Part shown: positions 42,201-52,560 of the stretch, one piece after another | Numbering within the stretch: position 1 is the stretch's first letter | Layout of the letters: the number at the start of each line of letters is the position of its first letter | Source of the DNA: Adiantum capillus-veneris | Lineage: Eukaryota; Streptophyta; Polypodiopsida; Polypodiales; Pteridaceae | NCBI GenBank assembly: GCA_014529385.2 | Contig: CM043958.1 | Span: forward strand, 127,561,317 to 127,623,316 | Length of the DNA stretch: 62,000 nucleotides | Direction of reading: 5' to 3' | Position numbers and translations under genes: made by a program | Notes under the pieces: generated by a model | Told to the model about the DNA's origin: nothing | Database searches by the model: none | What the model saw: the letters and a program-made list of their open reading frames with translations, nothing else

Positions 42201-43068
42201 GTCGTATACCTTGGCGGTCTCTTGGCGAGGAAGTGCAAGTGCTGATGATACAACCTTATAGGTTCCTCCACCTGTTTCTGGATGATATCGGCAAATGTGG
42301 CAGCGGTGGTTTCCTTGGTGAAGGTTCCTGCTGCCGTCTTTCTATCTCTTGCCCTCATTGTCATTCCTTCTAATGGCAGTTTTAGAGCCTCTACCACTAT
42401 CTCTTTTGTAATCACCGCTTTGAATTTGTTCCCTTGTTGGTCAGAGATTTGGGCGGTTCCATCTTCTACCGGGGGAGTCACTACATGTAAAGTTACCATA
42501 TCACGTGCGTTCAAGACATGTTTGTAAAACCCCTTATCTGTGAATTTTTTAAGGAATATAATGTATCCTTTTCTTTTAAAATCTGTAAGTTTTTTTCAAA
42601 TTTGAAAAAATAGTATCCTTTTGTATATAAATTTTCATAAGTTTTACAAACTTTAAATACCCTTCTGTTGAACTCACGTGATAGGTTACATTTTTCTTAG
42701 GTGACCTCCCCAAGCATCTTCTTTGATTGTGGACAAGAGCTCATAAGCTTTTTGGAAGTCCACTCCACATGGGTCTTGTTCATAAAACTCTTTGAGTCCC
42801 AGCCTTCGGTTGGCTTCTTTGGTCTCAGGCTTTGCGGCGACATCATATACTTCTTTTGGTAGAAGTTGCAGTTCTACTTAATGTCCTTCTTCGCTCTTGA
42901 ATTGACCTGTGAACATTGTTATGTTATGCTCTTCAAGTTGTTCTTTCGACAGGTAGGTCGCTTTAGCAGTTTTGATTGAACTGGGGTCCAGTTGGTACGG
43001 CAGTAGCTCTTGCAGCTTCTCCTTTTGCAAGAGCTTCTTCTTGGCCCTCTCTATGGCTTGCATGGCTC
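39293..43068 (-). pseudogene. Element AB extra 3' ORF (coiled coil; possible introns)
   Basis: A long coding region between the integrase unit and the 3' LTR. A clear acceptor (CACTTACAG) precedes an exon at 43068 starting MQAIERAKKKLLQKEKLQEL and continuing past one stop to FYEQDPCGVDFQKAYELLST. A possible intron (42705-42538) ends TTCACAG. The next exon reads KGFYKHVLNARDMVTLHVVT, then FKAVITKEIVVEALKLPLEG, which loosely recalls the putative plant transposon protein domain of plant retroelement proteins. A Lys/Ser/Pro-rich stretch (about 41960-41085) and a heptad-like coiled coil (about 40950-40600) follow. The end (39652-39293) is compact: GVVPRRYKCLGYDLSGQPSK, FLPSHNMLAFEEAFYTGFF. It is not an envelope-like protein as far as I can see: no signal peptide or membrane helix. 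A homologous end exists in element E. Broken by stops. Confidence 0.65.
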
Positions 43069-43217
43069 CTGTAAGTGAATAGAGTGTCAAAATTAGCAAA
43101 TTTGGCAGATTCTTCTCTGAAATATCCCTTAGTTAAAAATGCTGACAAATTGAGTCCAATTTGCTTCAAATCAATTTTTGAACATGCATAGATGCATAAA
43201 AACATGTAAAGAGCTGA

Positions 43218-43818
43218 GTTAATAATCGTGGTTATTTACAACTGAGTAATTTTTTCAACTTTTTGTAAATTTTACATTATAGGCTTGAAGTATATACCAA
43301 ATACATACTCTGAGTGAAATATGGGTTCATTTGGGTGCACAGGGTGAAAATGGTGCCAGATTTAGGCTTTAGGTCTCTGAAACAGTAGATGTAAAAGAAT
43401 TTTGAGATTTTGAGCTCCAATTTTGTTCAAATTTGGCTAGTGGACTTAGGACATCATGTACTTTGGTCCTGTGATGGCAAAGTTGCAAATTTCCCCCATC
43501 TTGGTAAAAAAGTAAATAATCGCGATTATTAACTTTTTCATCAAAATGAACATTTTTTGGTGCAACTTGGTTCTAGGCATGGTATAGACCCTGTGTATGT
43601 GATATGAGGTGACTTGGATCAAAAAATGTGGCTCATAACTCACAATTTGTCTTGCAAGGACTTCCTTGCATTTTTTTTGGCAATTTTCCCAGTTACATTT
43701 GATCATTTTGGCTCATACTTGAAATTTGGCATGTAATAGGTGTGTACAAGTGATAGATGAGGTGATGATAAAATTTTCAAGACAAAATAGTACAAAAGTA
43801 AATAATTTGATTATTTAC
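43218..43818. repeat. Second palindromic-box array in AB, upstream of the 3' ORF
   Basis: Three boxes at 43218, 43512 and 43798 (core AAATAATCGCGATTATT in the middle copy), spaced 294 and 286 bp. They are the same type as the boxes in AB's 5' leader, although they lie downstream of integrase. This resembles a duplicated leader placed before the extra ORF. Confidence 0.88.
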
Positions 43819-45235
43819 AGTAGTCAACATTATCTTGCAAAACTTGAAAATTTTGACCTAAACACATTCTATACACCTAAAACAAGTCCTAAATTGAATT
43901 TGGTAAAGTTTGGTCTTGTTGGCATCACTTTTTGCTTTGTCGACTCTGAAATCATCGATTTTTGTGACTAAATGGCCTGTAGAGTTGGTTAGTCACTTTT
44001 GAGGCTATGGACGTGTCCGCAACATAGTTGTGAAGCAACTCATCCAATTTTGGCCCATTTGGAATTAGTTTGACCTCGTATGTCTATTTTGACGCTTTAT
44101 AGCCTTCGAGCCATTTTTTGCTTTTTGAGGGCTTGGCTTGATTGATTTTATGAAACCAATTATATACATTGTGTATAGACCCCGTATGCAAGCTATCTGT
44201 GGAGTCAGAATGCAATTCTGGCATCTGCAAAAACCTAGCTTTTCTAATTGGGACCCCCTCGACCCTTGCCGAATGGTCAACTGTTGTTATAGAAGTGTTC
44301 TATTATGTTGGGTCATGCTACAGTTCAAATCTCATCCGATTTGGTTGAGCTGACAAGCCGCTATGGTCGATTTTTGGTCGTAGGTCTTCGTGCACTGCTC
44401 GGATTCTAGGGTTTTTTCCAAGGGTTTAAACTAGCTACCGGCCGTACAAAATGAATCATTGATAAATATAGAACTTACCCCTCATGTCTTGTGTGAGATG
44501 GCGCTGAAAACAGGTGACTGTGGACTCTGGAAAATACGCGCGAAGGAGGTCGAAAAGCTCTTTCTCCAAAGGCAACGAGTGGAAATGAGGTGATTCTTAG
44601 CCTACCTTGGATATCTATACCCGGACTTCCCAAACCTTTTTCCCCATATTCCCTTGTCAGTCCTACTAGGCCATGAAATCTATGTTAGACTCAAAAATTT
44701 TCCCAATCGGATTCTTGTAGCTCATTCTGCAAGAATTCTCCAAAAGTAGGTCCGGCCTCCCAATTTAGGCTTCCCGCTTCCATTTTTGATTTGATTGAAA
44801 TTTTTTGTGCTTGTATGCCTTGTCTTTTTTATCACCATCGTGTCTTCAATTTTTCCATCTGAGCTCTGTTGCTATTTATTATTAATTTTTGACGTGTTTA
44901 TTGAAAAAATCAAAGAAAATAACAAAATGCGCTAAAAAAGCAAAGTGAAAATTCAATAATTAAGAAAATCCATTGAAAAACATAGCTTTATTGTTTTTTG
45001 TTGGATTTCTCCATTTTAAGTCTCAATATCAAGAAAAATGATTAAAAATAACCAAAAAGGACTATTTTAGATTATTTTTTGATAGTATATACACTATTTA
45101 CACTCATCGGGGAAATATTACTAGTTAATTCTTCCTGTTGATGAATTATAAGGGCATTATTAGGTAATTTTGCAAAAAAAAATCACACGTAACATCAAAC
45201 TTTTTCCTCCCTCTTCAAACATTGCCCTTAATTAC
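43819..45235 (-). other. AB non-coding stretch between repeat region and box array
   Basis: 1.4 kb without a credible ORF. AGAGGGAGGAAAAAG on the minus strand near 45215 is polypurine-like, and some text around 44400 resembles untranslated leader. I could not find an LTR here. Confidence 0.5.
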
Positions 45236-45823
45236 TTAGTACTCTTCCACCCCTCCTAGGTGGCGTACTCTAGGACGACTGTGTGCATGGGTTGAACAAT
45301 CGTGTCTATGAATAGCCTTGGTTGACTCTACCATCATGTGAAGATCAATGCAATTCAAATCATTATGTTGTGCAAGAGTTGGGACTTGACTAATCAACTC
45401 AAGGGTTTTTGATGTCGAGGCTTTTTGATGCTGTCTTCCAAAGAGCAAATCTTGTAGCTTATGTGCTCTTTGCTTGATCGTGCCATCAGGATGCTTTAGT
45501 AGGCTGATTTCTTGAGCTTTTGGTATCAATAATGGCTGTTGAGCTTTTACCCGCCATTGATATCTTGGTTTGTCTTGGCTAGAATGGTCTGGTTGAGGTT
45601 TCTGAGACTTAACTCTCCATTGCTTGATTGGTTTTCCCTCTTGCGGAGAAGATAAGTGCTCCTTTTTCTTCTAGATCCAGTTTGTGTTAGGTTACCTCGT
45701 CTTTGTGTTTTGACCTCTAGAACCGTCTTTGTTATTGTCGATGATGTTTTGGGCACTCAGATTTGAATTGGCTTGTCCTTAAGCTGTGATTTCGGTACCC
45801 AAATTTTCCTGACTCCTTGCATG
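45236..45823 (-). pseudogene. AB Gln/Lys-rich region with W-x-x-K repeats
   Basis: Minus-strand frames give IWVPKSQLKDKPIQI, KQWRVKSQKPQPDHSSQDKP and YQWRVKAQQPLLIPKAQEIS, then QLISQVPTLAQHNDLNCIDL-type text to GGVEEY. Short tryptophan-centred, basic motifs recur about every 15-25 residues. Element D carries the same style (WVPK, WLPK, WVQK). No known domain recognised. Broken by frameshifts. Confidence 0.5.
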
Positions 45824-46330
45824 CTACGTGGATGGAGAATATTGATTACTTTGTGGTTTGCTTTGCTGGTATTTGCCTTTCCATTCCTCCTTGCTTGGTG
45901 CAATTGGAACAATGAGTTGTCTGCCTTTAGGTGATAGTAGCTGGAGTTGATTGGTATCCGAATCTGGTACTACTTTGTATGTCCGTATCCAGGGAATTCT
46001 GAGGATCATTGTCTCATTCAGGTGTTCATATGGTAAGCATACAAACTGATGAGGACATGAACATCCATGTACTATCACATTCAAGTTGACTACTCCCAAT
46101 GTTGGTGTTGGGTCCTTGTTGCATCCTTTGATAGTCGCTATTCCTGCTGTCAATAACTGACTTGTTGCTTTCTTGCACGTGGAATAATTGACTGCATTTA
46201 CTCTAGCTCCTGTATCAACCAATGCATTTGTGCTATGATTGTTGAGCTCTACTTTGATGCGAAGGTCCGTTCCATCTAACCATTCATCATCTGTTGACAC
46301 TGCATCTTTCATCAATTCCCATTGTCGGTC
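45824..46330 (-). pseudogene. AB second retropepsin-like domain, downstream of integrase
   Basis: WLDGTDLRIKVELNNHSTNA then LVDTGARVNAVNYSTCKKAT carries a DTG active-site motif in the right β-strand setting. A central GIATIKGCNKDPTPTLGVVN and VIVHGCSCPHQFVCLPYEHL follow. NETMILRIPWIRTYKVVPD is the equivalent of the retropepsin ILG-closing segment (R in place of G). The whole fold of about 120 residues is readable without a break. The normal protease of the element is separately present at 50660-51079, so this one is additional. Function is unknown: a cleaving enzyme if the L-R-I-P substitution is tolerated, otherwise a structural or binding domain. Confidence 0.75.
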
Positions 46331-46373
46331 ATCTATCTCCAGAGTGTTGATGGGAATAGGTGTTTGTTGATTC

Positions 46374-46700
46374 TTGAAAGCAGCTTTTCTTTTGAGTTCT
46401 CGAAGTCAAGCTTCTTCTTGGGCTTCATCAATAACCTGCTATCATTTTATCTTCCTTTGCTTGGTTGCATGCATTCTTTCTAGCAATTCATTGGTTAGCA
46501 ACAAATTGTACTTCTTTAAACGACATCCACTAATCCAGTTAGCCATTGGTTCACCATCTAGGGTGGACAACTTAATTGTTCCACTTGGAGACACATTTTC
46601 AATGATAAAAGGTCTATTTTCCTTTTTCTTAAACTTGGAAATGTGTTGCTTAAGGGAATAGACTAGAACTAAGTCCCCCTTTTTGAAGATTTTTGTAATT
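46374..46700 (-). pseudogene. AB integrase C-terminal domain
   Basis: Minus strand: KGDLVLVYSLKQHISKFKKK, then NRPFIIENVSPSGTIKLSTL, DGEPMANWISGCRLKKYN and LLLTNELLERMHATKQ. This matches the β-barrel that follows the core in Tat-type integrases (normally K..W.GP..V.......Y.L....G...P...N...L..YY). Confidence 0.75.
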
Positions 46701-47404
46701 AGATGGGAATCAAAAAATTATTTTGTTTCCGCTTTTGTGCATAGATGTGAGCTATAGCTGTTAGCCTTTGCTCATCAGCTCCTCTAAATCTTCAAGTCTC
46801 TCTGACAATTCATGTCCACTCCACTCAAGATCCTTAGCTACCCTTAGTGTCGGTAATAGAAATTCTATTGGTAGTATGGCATCAAGACCATGAACAAGGT
46901 TAAAGGGTGTAGCATTTAAAGCCGTTTTGAATGAAACTCGATAAGCCCATAGAGCAGCATGGAGATTTGTTTCCCAGTCTATCCTTCCTGAACTAACCAC
47001 TTTAGTCAACACCGAGCTAAGAATTTTATTTGTATGCTCAGCTTGTCCATTTGCTTGTGGGTGATAGGGAGCTGATTTGTTATGGATGACCATAATTCAT
47101 TAAGCAGATACTTGATTATCTCATTGAGGAAATGAGTTTCTCTATCATTGAAAATTTCTATTGGCACTCCATATCTTGTGAACACATACTCATATAAGAA
47201 TGTGGCAGTGGTTCTGGCATCATTCTTTTGAGTTGCTTTAGCCTCGGACCACTCAGTCAAATAGTCCATAGCTACAATGATATATTGAGCTTGGGTTCTA
47301 TAAGCATGTGGATATATTGGCCCAACAAAGTCTATACCCCATTTTATGAAATCTCTAGCTCCCATCATTGGTCTTAAGGGCATGCTGTCTACCCATGTTG
47401 GCAT
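46701..47404 (-). pseudogene. AB integrase catalytic core
   Basis: First Asp in WGIDFVGPIYPHAYRT, second Asp in GVPIEIFNDRETHFLNEI, Glu in YHPQANGQAEHTNKIL: a complete DDE set across two frames (shift near 47090). DWETNLHAALWAYRVSFKTA and LEWSGHELSERLEDLEEL continue toward the C-terminal domain. The same text style is seen in the fragment at 1-1030. Confidence 0.88.
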
Positions 47405-48130
47405 TTTTGCTCATTAACAAGAATCACATCTATGAACATATTCTTTGGCATCTGCAAAAAGCGTTGGCCACCATATGTCTGCCATTAAGATTTCTCTTGC
47501 GGTGGTCTCACTAGAAAATTAACCTCCAGCTAATCCAGCATGTGCTTATTCTATAATCGGAATATATTTGTCTTCATTTGCACAAAGAAGCAAATGTTGA
47601 TCCTTACCTCTTTGATACAATTGGTTTTCAATAAGAACATAGTCTGTTGCTTCTGTTTCAATTGCTCTTTGACGGGGTTTACTCACATCAACAGGAAATG
47701 TTTGGCTCAATAAGTAAGGAACTAGATAGTTACTCCACTTAGGAACATGTGACATTTGAAACAATGTTACATGAGGTATGGGTGTTTGTTTTTGACATTG
47801 AGGACAATCCTTTACAAAAGAGAGAACATCACTCCTCATAGTTGGCCAAAATACTCCAAGTCTCAAGATCCTTTGCATAGTTTGGTCTTCCGCAAAGTGA
47901 TGTCCTACTATGGTAATATGTGCTTGACTTAGGTGTTGGGTTTTCTCTTCAGGAATAATACATAAGAGAAATATTCCATCTTGGTTTCTTTTGTATAGCC
48001 TACTAGCTAGTAACTGATACATAGCCGATTGCTCAATTAATCCAATTGTAATAGAAAGTGGTATTTGTGAATCCACTTGAGCTATGGTCATCAATGATAC
48101 CATATTTTCCGACCATCGAGGTATCATTTC
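47405..48130 (-). pseudogene. AB double zinc-binding (H2C2) region
   Basis: Two modules in series. First: LCIIPEEKTQHLSQAHITIV, the pair H..HH in QAHITIVGHHF, VFWPTMRSDVLSFVKDCPQC. Spacer: HVTLFQMSHVPKWSNYLVPY, TEATDYVLIENQLYQRG. Second: LLLCANEDKYIPIIE, stop, AHAGLAGG, stop, FSSETTAREILMADIWWPTL, YVHRCDSC. The second, next to the core, matches the usual Ty3 zinc-binding domain position; the first is additional. Element F has the same pair. Stops have entered the second module. Confidence 0.78.
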
Positions 48131-48620
48131 CACGGAGAACAGATATACATCTAGTAGATCATCGTCTACCCCTTTAGGTGATTTTCCTGAAACAGTCCTA
48201 GACAAATGATCTACTCTTTGATGAGTGGTGCCCTTTTTTACAACCACAGTGAAATCAAATTCTAGAAGAATGATGAACCATCTCACTATTCTTCTTGTGC
48301 TGCATGTCTTGTTGACCAAGTACAATAAAGCTTGGTGGTCCACAAAGAACACAAATTTGTTTGCTAATAGGTAATGTCTATACTTTTTTATGACATAGAT
48401 CATCCCTAATCATTCCCTTTCATTGATGGTATAATTCTTTTCCACCATGTTCAACTGTTGGCTAGCATAAGAAATAGGAAAATCAAATTTCTCGTCTCCT
48501 GGTTGAGCTAGTATACACCCGATGGAAAAATTGGAAGAATCTACATGTATGTGGAATATCTTATTCCAATCTAGTGCTGTCAATATTGGAGCTGAGGTGA
48601 GAGCTTGCTTAAGCTTCATG
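48131..48620 (-). pseudogene. AB RNase H domain
   Basis: FHIHVDSSNFSIGCILAQPG (first Asp), NMVEKNYTINERE (Glu), stop, then YRHYLLANKFVFFVDHQALL (Asp) and VVKKGTTHQRVDHLSR (last Asp). All catalytic residues are recognisable; a stop at about 48408 separates the halves. Confidence 0.88.
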
Positions 48621-48625
48621 AAGGA

Positions 48626-49590
48626 TTATTCACATGCCTCAGTCCACTCAAAGTGTGTAATTAAGCTATACATGGGTTTTGCAATTATAACGTACATGTA
48701 AATGAATCGTCTGTAATATCCACAATGTCCCATGAAGGCTTGAACCCCCTTCACTGTTGTTGGTCTAAGCAAATCAGCAATGACATGAATTTTATCCATA
48801 TCAGTAGCTATGTCATTTTTAGAAACTATATGTCCAAGAATTTTTCCTTGTTTACCCATGAATGTGCACTTTCTAGGATTTAAGCAAATCCTATAAAGTC
48901 TACGTTTTTCGAATACCCTTTTGAGGTGTTCAAAATGATCAGCCCGGATTGATGAATGTACGCAAAGATCATCCATATATACTTCCAAGAATTTCCTAAG
49001 ATATTCTTTAAAAGCATGACTCATCAATCTTTTAAAGGTGGCAGGAGCATTAGTTAACCCAAAAGGCATGACCCGATAGGCAAAAATATCCCATTCCGTT
49101 GCAAAAGCAGTTTTATGTTGATCTTTTGGGTCAACCAAAAATTGATTTTATCCCGAAAAGCCATCTAAGAAGCTATAAGATTCTTTTCCTGCAACTTGTT
49201 CTAACACATGCTCAGTGATTGGAAGAGGAAAGTTGTCTCTAATGGTAGCTGCATTCACTTTTTTGAGGTTGACACACACTCGTAATTTTCCATTCTTCTT
49301 GGGTACTACCACAATTGGAGACACCCAGTATGTGTGTTCAATTTCATAACTGAATTTGTTTCCTTTAGTTTTTCAATCGCTTCTTTGATCTTCCTGGCAA
49401 ATGTTACATTGTATGTGTATGGCCTTTGTCTACTTGGTTTCACATCATCTCTCATGGGTATAGTATGTTGACAGATTTTTGGATCAACACCCTTGAGATC
49501 CTTGTAAGACCAAGCGAAGATATCTCGGTATTCTTTTAGTAAACTTATCAAAAGCTCTTCTTCTTCTTCTATTAGGTCATTTGCCAAATC
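48626..49590 (-). pseudogene. AB reverse transcriptase
   Basis: The N-terminal part 49587-49306 (ISLLKEYRDIFAWSYKDLKG, KICQHTIPMRDDVKPSRQRP) leads, after a frame change, to IVVVPKKNGKLRVCVNLKKV (first catalytic region) and NFPLPITEHVLEQVAGKESY. Then FLDGFSG (second), a stop near 49150, and TAFATEWDIFAYRVMPFGLT. YMDD is at 48979-48968 in FLEVYMDDLCVHSS. The thumb and connection continue to HCGYYRRFI and FEWTEACE. Closest in style to plant Tat/Athila-like RTs. Confidence 0.9.
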
Positions 49591-50270
49591 TATCTTTTTC
49601 TCGTTTTCATGCCCTTCATAAGACTCGCCTTGTTTTCTTAGTTCTCTAACAGGTTATTCGACAATTATTTTTCGATCTTGGAGAGTATATTTTTCGTAAT
49701 GGGATGGAACACTCATTGCATCTTTACCATCCTCTTCTGTGGTTTCTATTTTGGTAGTATATATCTCCTTTAGAGCATTTTTCAACTCTCTATACTTCTT
49801 TTTCCGCTCAACTCGTGTCATGGATGACTCTTTGTCCTGTATTTTTGGTTTTTCTTATGTATCCTTCCTCGTTTTTCTCGATGTTTTTGACATTTTTGGG
49901 TTTTTGTTTGAAGGATATCTGCCAGTTATTTTGTCCTTGACACAATTATGTGCATTTATCTGCATCAGGAACTGTGTTCTACTGGAGACTGATGGCATAG
50001 GTCTAGATTTTACATTTTTGGTGTCTCTTTTTTGTCTATACCATTTCTGTCTTCTTGTTTTCTGGTTTGGAAAGTAAAAAAACTTGTCCTCTCCTCCTTT
50101 CATGAGTGGCTTAGCTCTCACATGTTCGTTTTCCGACCCCAAATCATTTGAGGTAGCTGAGTGTTCTTCTAACTCATCCATTGCATCATAGTAGAGGTTT
50201 TAAAAGACTTGTTGAGCTTTCATCAAGTCCTTGGGTTCCTCATTTTCATCTTCAATGTAGAGGGTTGAAA
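49591..50270 (-). pseudogene. AB linker between protease and RT
   Basis: Minus strand 50181-49855: MDELEEHSATSNDLGSENEH, KGGEDKFFYFPNQKTRRQKW, then Lys/Arg-rich. Contains no known catalytic motif; similar linkers occur in D (26437-26712). Confidence 0.5.
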
Positions 50271-50659
50271 TCATTTGGATGGAAATTATGTCATAGCCAT
50301 CCTCATTGCAAAATTGACGTATTCACACATACATCCATTGTCACTAAAATTTGAGTCCACTGAAATGGCTCAAACAAATTCTCTGGAAAGGGTTCAGGTA
50401 CATAGGCTTCGTTGGTGCAATCCCTTTCTAAGATACATTCTTCTCATTTTAAGCTTCTGTTTTTTGAATCTCCACACATTCAAATAGGAGTGTCTTTATT
50501 CAACCATGATGGAAGTTTAGTTTCAACCAAAGAGACTGAATCAAACTCTTGTATGGACGTTTTCATGACATCTCTATAAGTGTGATCTTTTAGATTAACC
50601 CTTGTTATAGATCCTACTTGCTTCAAGTACAGATAATTGTTTTTCCAATCTTGGATGAG

Positions 50660-51079
50660 CTATACCTGTTGTATGAAAGGTCTTCCCAATATTATTTCGT
50701 AATTGAGTTTCTTCCCAAAGTCTAATATGGCAAAAGTGTGTTGATATTGAATCCCACAAGAATTAACTATCACTTTTTCAAGCAGTCTTGAGGGTCTTTT
50801 AATATGTCCATCAACCAATTGTAATTTCATTTGAGTTTGTTTAATGGCTGGTTGTCCCCAGGATTCCCATAGTGCTTTTGTGGCTATGGCTATGCTTACC
50901 CCACTATCCATCATTTCCATGGTTTCTATGTCATTATATTTCATTGGAAGGGTGGTGTTTTCTTCTTCCCCTTCGTAATATTCTCCAACTTTGTTCATTG
51001 GAATATATTGAATCTCTTTGTTATCCTTTTTATTTTTCAAATTTCTCAATTTTTTTGCAACTAGCCCCGTTATTTCCAC
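50660..51079 (-). pseudogene. AB retropepsin (normal position, after gag)
   Basis: MEMMDSGVSIAIATKALWES carries DSG. QMKLQLVDGHIKRPSRLLEK and LNYEIILGRPFIQQV carry the ILG closing motif. N-terminal part: IPMNKVGEYYEGEEENTTLP. Nearly identical in layout to C's protease at 61621. The reading frame is open over this section. Confidence 0.88.
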
Positions 51080-51084
51080 CTTCT

Positions 51085-52560
51085 CTAGGTTTTTTGTAGA
51101 TCATTCTGTAAATATGGTCTGATTTTTAACAGCTCTCCCAAAGTAACAGTGCATTGGATGGGTGTAAACATGATTGAATGAATGTTGTCTACTTCTAGGG
51201 TCTGTTCAGCTCTTTTTAATTGAGTGGTCTTACACACTATGGATTCATCTTTGTTATTTCCCAAGTAAGAGGGTAATGTTTTCAAGGTCAATGATTTAGA
51301 CATTCCTGAAGCTTCAGATCCGCAATCCCCATACAAGGATTTTACATCCATGTCCATATCAGGAGGTAGGTTGTCTAACCAAACTTCCTCTATAGGAGCT
51401 GACTTTAGAGTCAGGCTCCCATCATTGATTTCTCTAATTTTTTTCCATAAGTGTCCTGGCGAGTCTTCCTCTACGAATGGAATTCCGTCTAAGGTATCTT
51501 TGTTGTCCGGCACTATAATTTTTGGCTCTTTTGGTTCAATGTGGGGTTCTACTACCATTTTGGAATTTTCTTTATGGTCTCTTACCACAAGCTCTTCAGG
51601 TTTTGCCATACTTTCGAGCTTGGGTTTTTGTTTTCCCAGCATTTCTTACGTAATTCTTACCAAATTTTGATAAGCTTCAAGCTTAGCTTCTTCCATGTCT
51701 GGAGAAGGATAATTTTTTCATTTGTTTTCCATGTTTTGGCCTGCTTTAAGTCCTGCTTGGTAGGCTTCCAAGGTTGCATTAATAGGCTCAAAAAATTTAT
51801 CAACCAAAATTGATCCTCCAAATTTCACGGTTGTTTCTTTGACTTCACTTCCAGTTTCTTTCACCTTTTCCTGGAATAGTTGTTTTTCTTTCTCCTCGAT
51901 TTCAGCTCGTTGTTTCTGTTTTCTCATCTCATACCTTTTGCTTATGCTTCTTAGAGGTACTTTTTGTATTCTCCAGATCATCATAGGAGTTATTTTTCTT
52001 TTTCTGAGCCTGGGCTCTAGTGATTACCTTGATTAGAACAATTGGTTCACTCTCAGATGAGCTACTAGGTATCACTTGGACTACGTTTACTACTATTTTA
52101 CCCTTATTTAAAGGATTTTTAGGACAATCTTCTAGGAAGTGTCCTCCTTTGTTGCAACCTTATGTGCAATAAGCATCAACTGTCTTAAGGTTCTTGTCAG
52201 GCTCTGGGCATTCATTTTTCTAATGATCATCTATACCACAGTTATGACAGTTTCCAATTCTTGGCTTAATCATGGGTCTTATTATAGGAGTTCTAAAACC
52301 TTGATTATCCACATAGTACATTGGTGCAAGCTTTGATGTAGCGTAAGTCACATGTTCTTCCATTGGTGGTGGATTTGACCTTGGTCGGATGTTTTGGAAC
52401 CATGTTAATGCTTTTCCTTCTAATGCATTTCAAACCCCTCGAATTGAGTATGGAAACCAAATATGAGTTTTGATCTTAGCACTTTCTTAAAGCTTGCTAA
52501 GTGGTCGAATGGATCCCCTGATCCACTGTATTTTTTGACCCATTTTTAAAAATTAGCTGG
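51085..52560 (-). pseudogene. AB gag with internal deletion
   Basis: The readable start near 52555 (KWVKKYSGSGDPFDHLASFK) runs to FHTQFEGFE and ALTWFQNI, then jumps to PPPMEEHVTYATSKLAPMYY. In element C about 0.85 kb of capsid lies between these points, so AB has lost most of capsid. Knuckles follow (CHNCGIDDH, CNKGGHFLEDC), then VNVVQVIPSSSSESEPIVLI, a charged segment (51984-51718) and an acidic spacer 51642-51085 (DKDTLDGIPFVEEDSPG-type). Broken by stops. Confidence 0.82.

Noticed and set aside
39293-43205. Envelope-like gene in AB
   Set aside because: The position fits, but no signal peptide, membrane helix or cysteine pattern is seen; the product looks coiled-coil and low-complexity.
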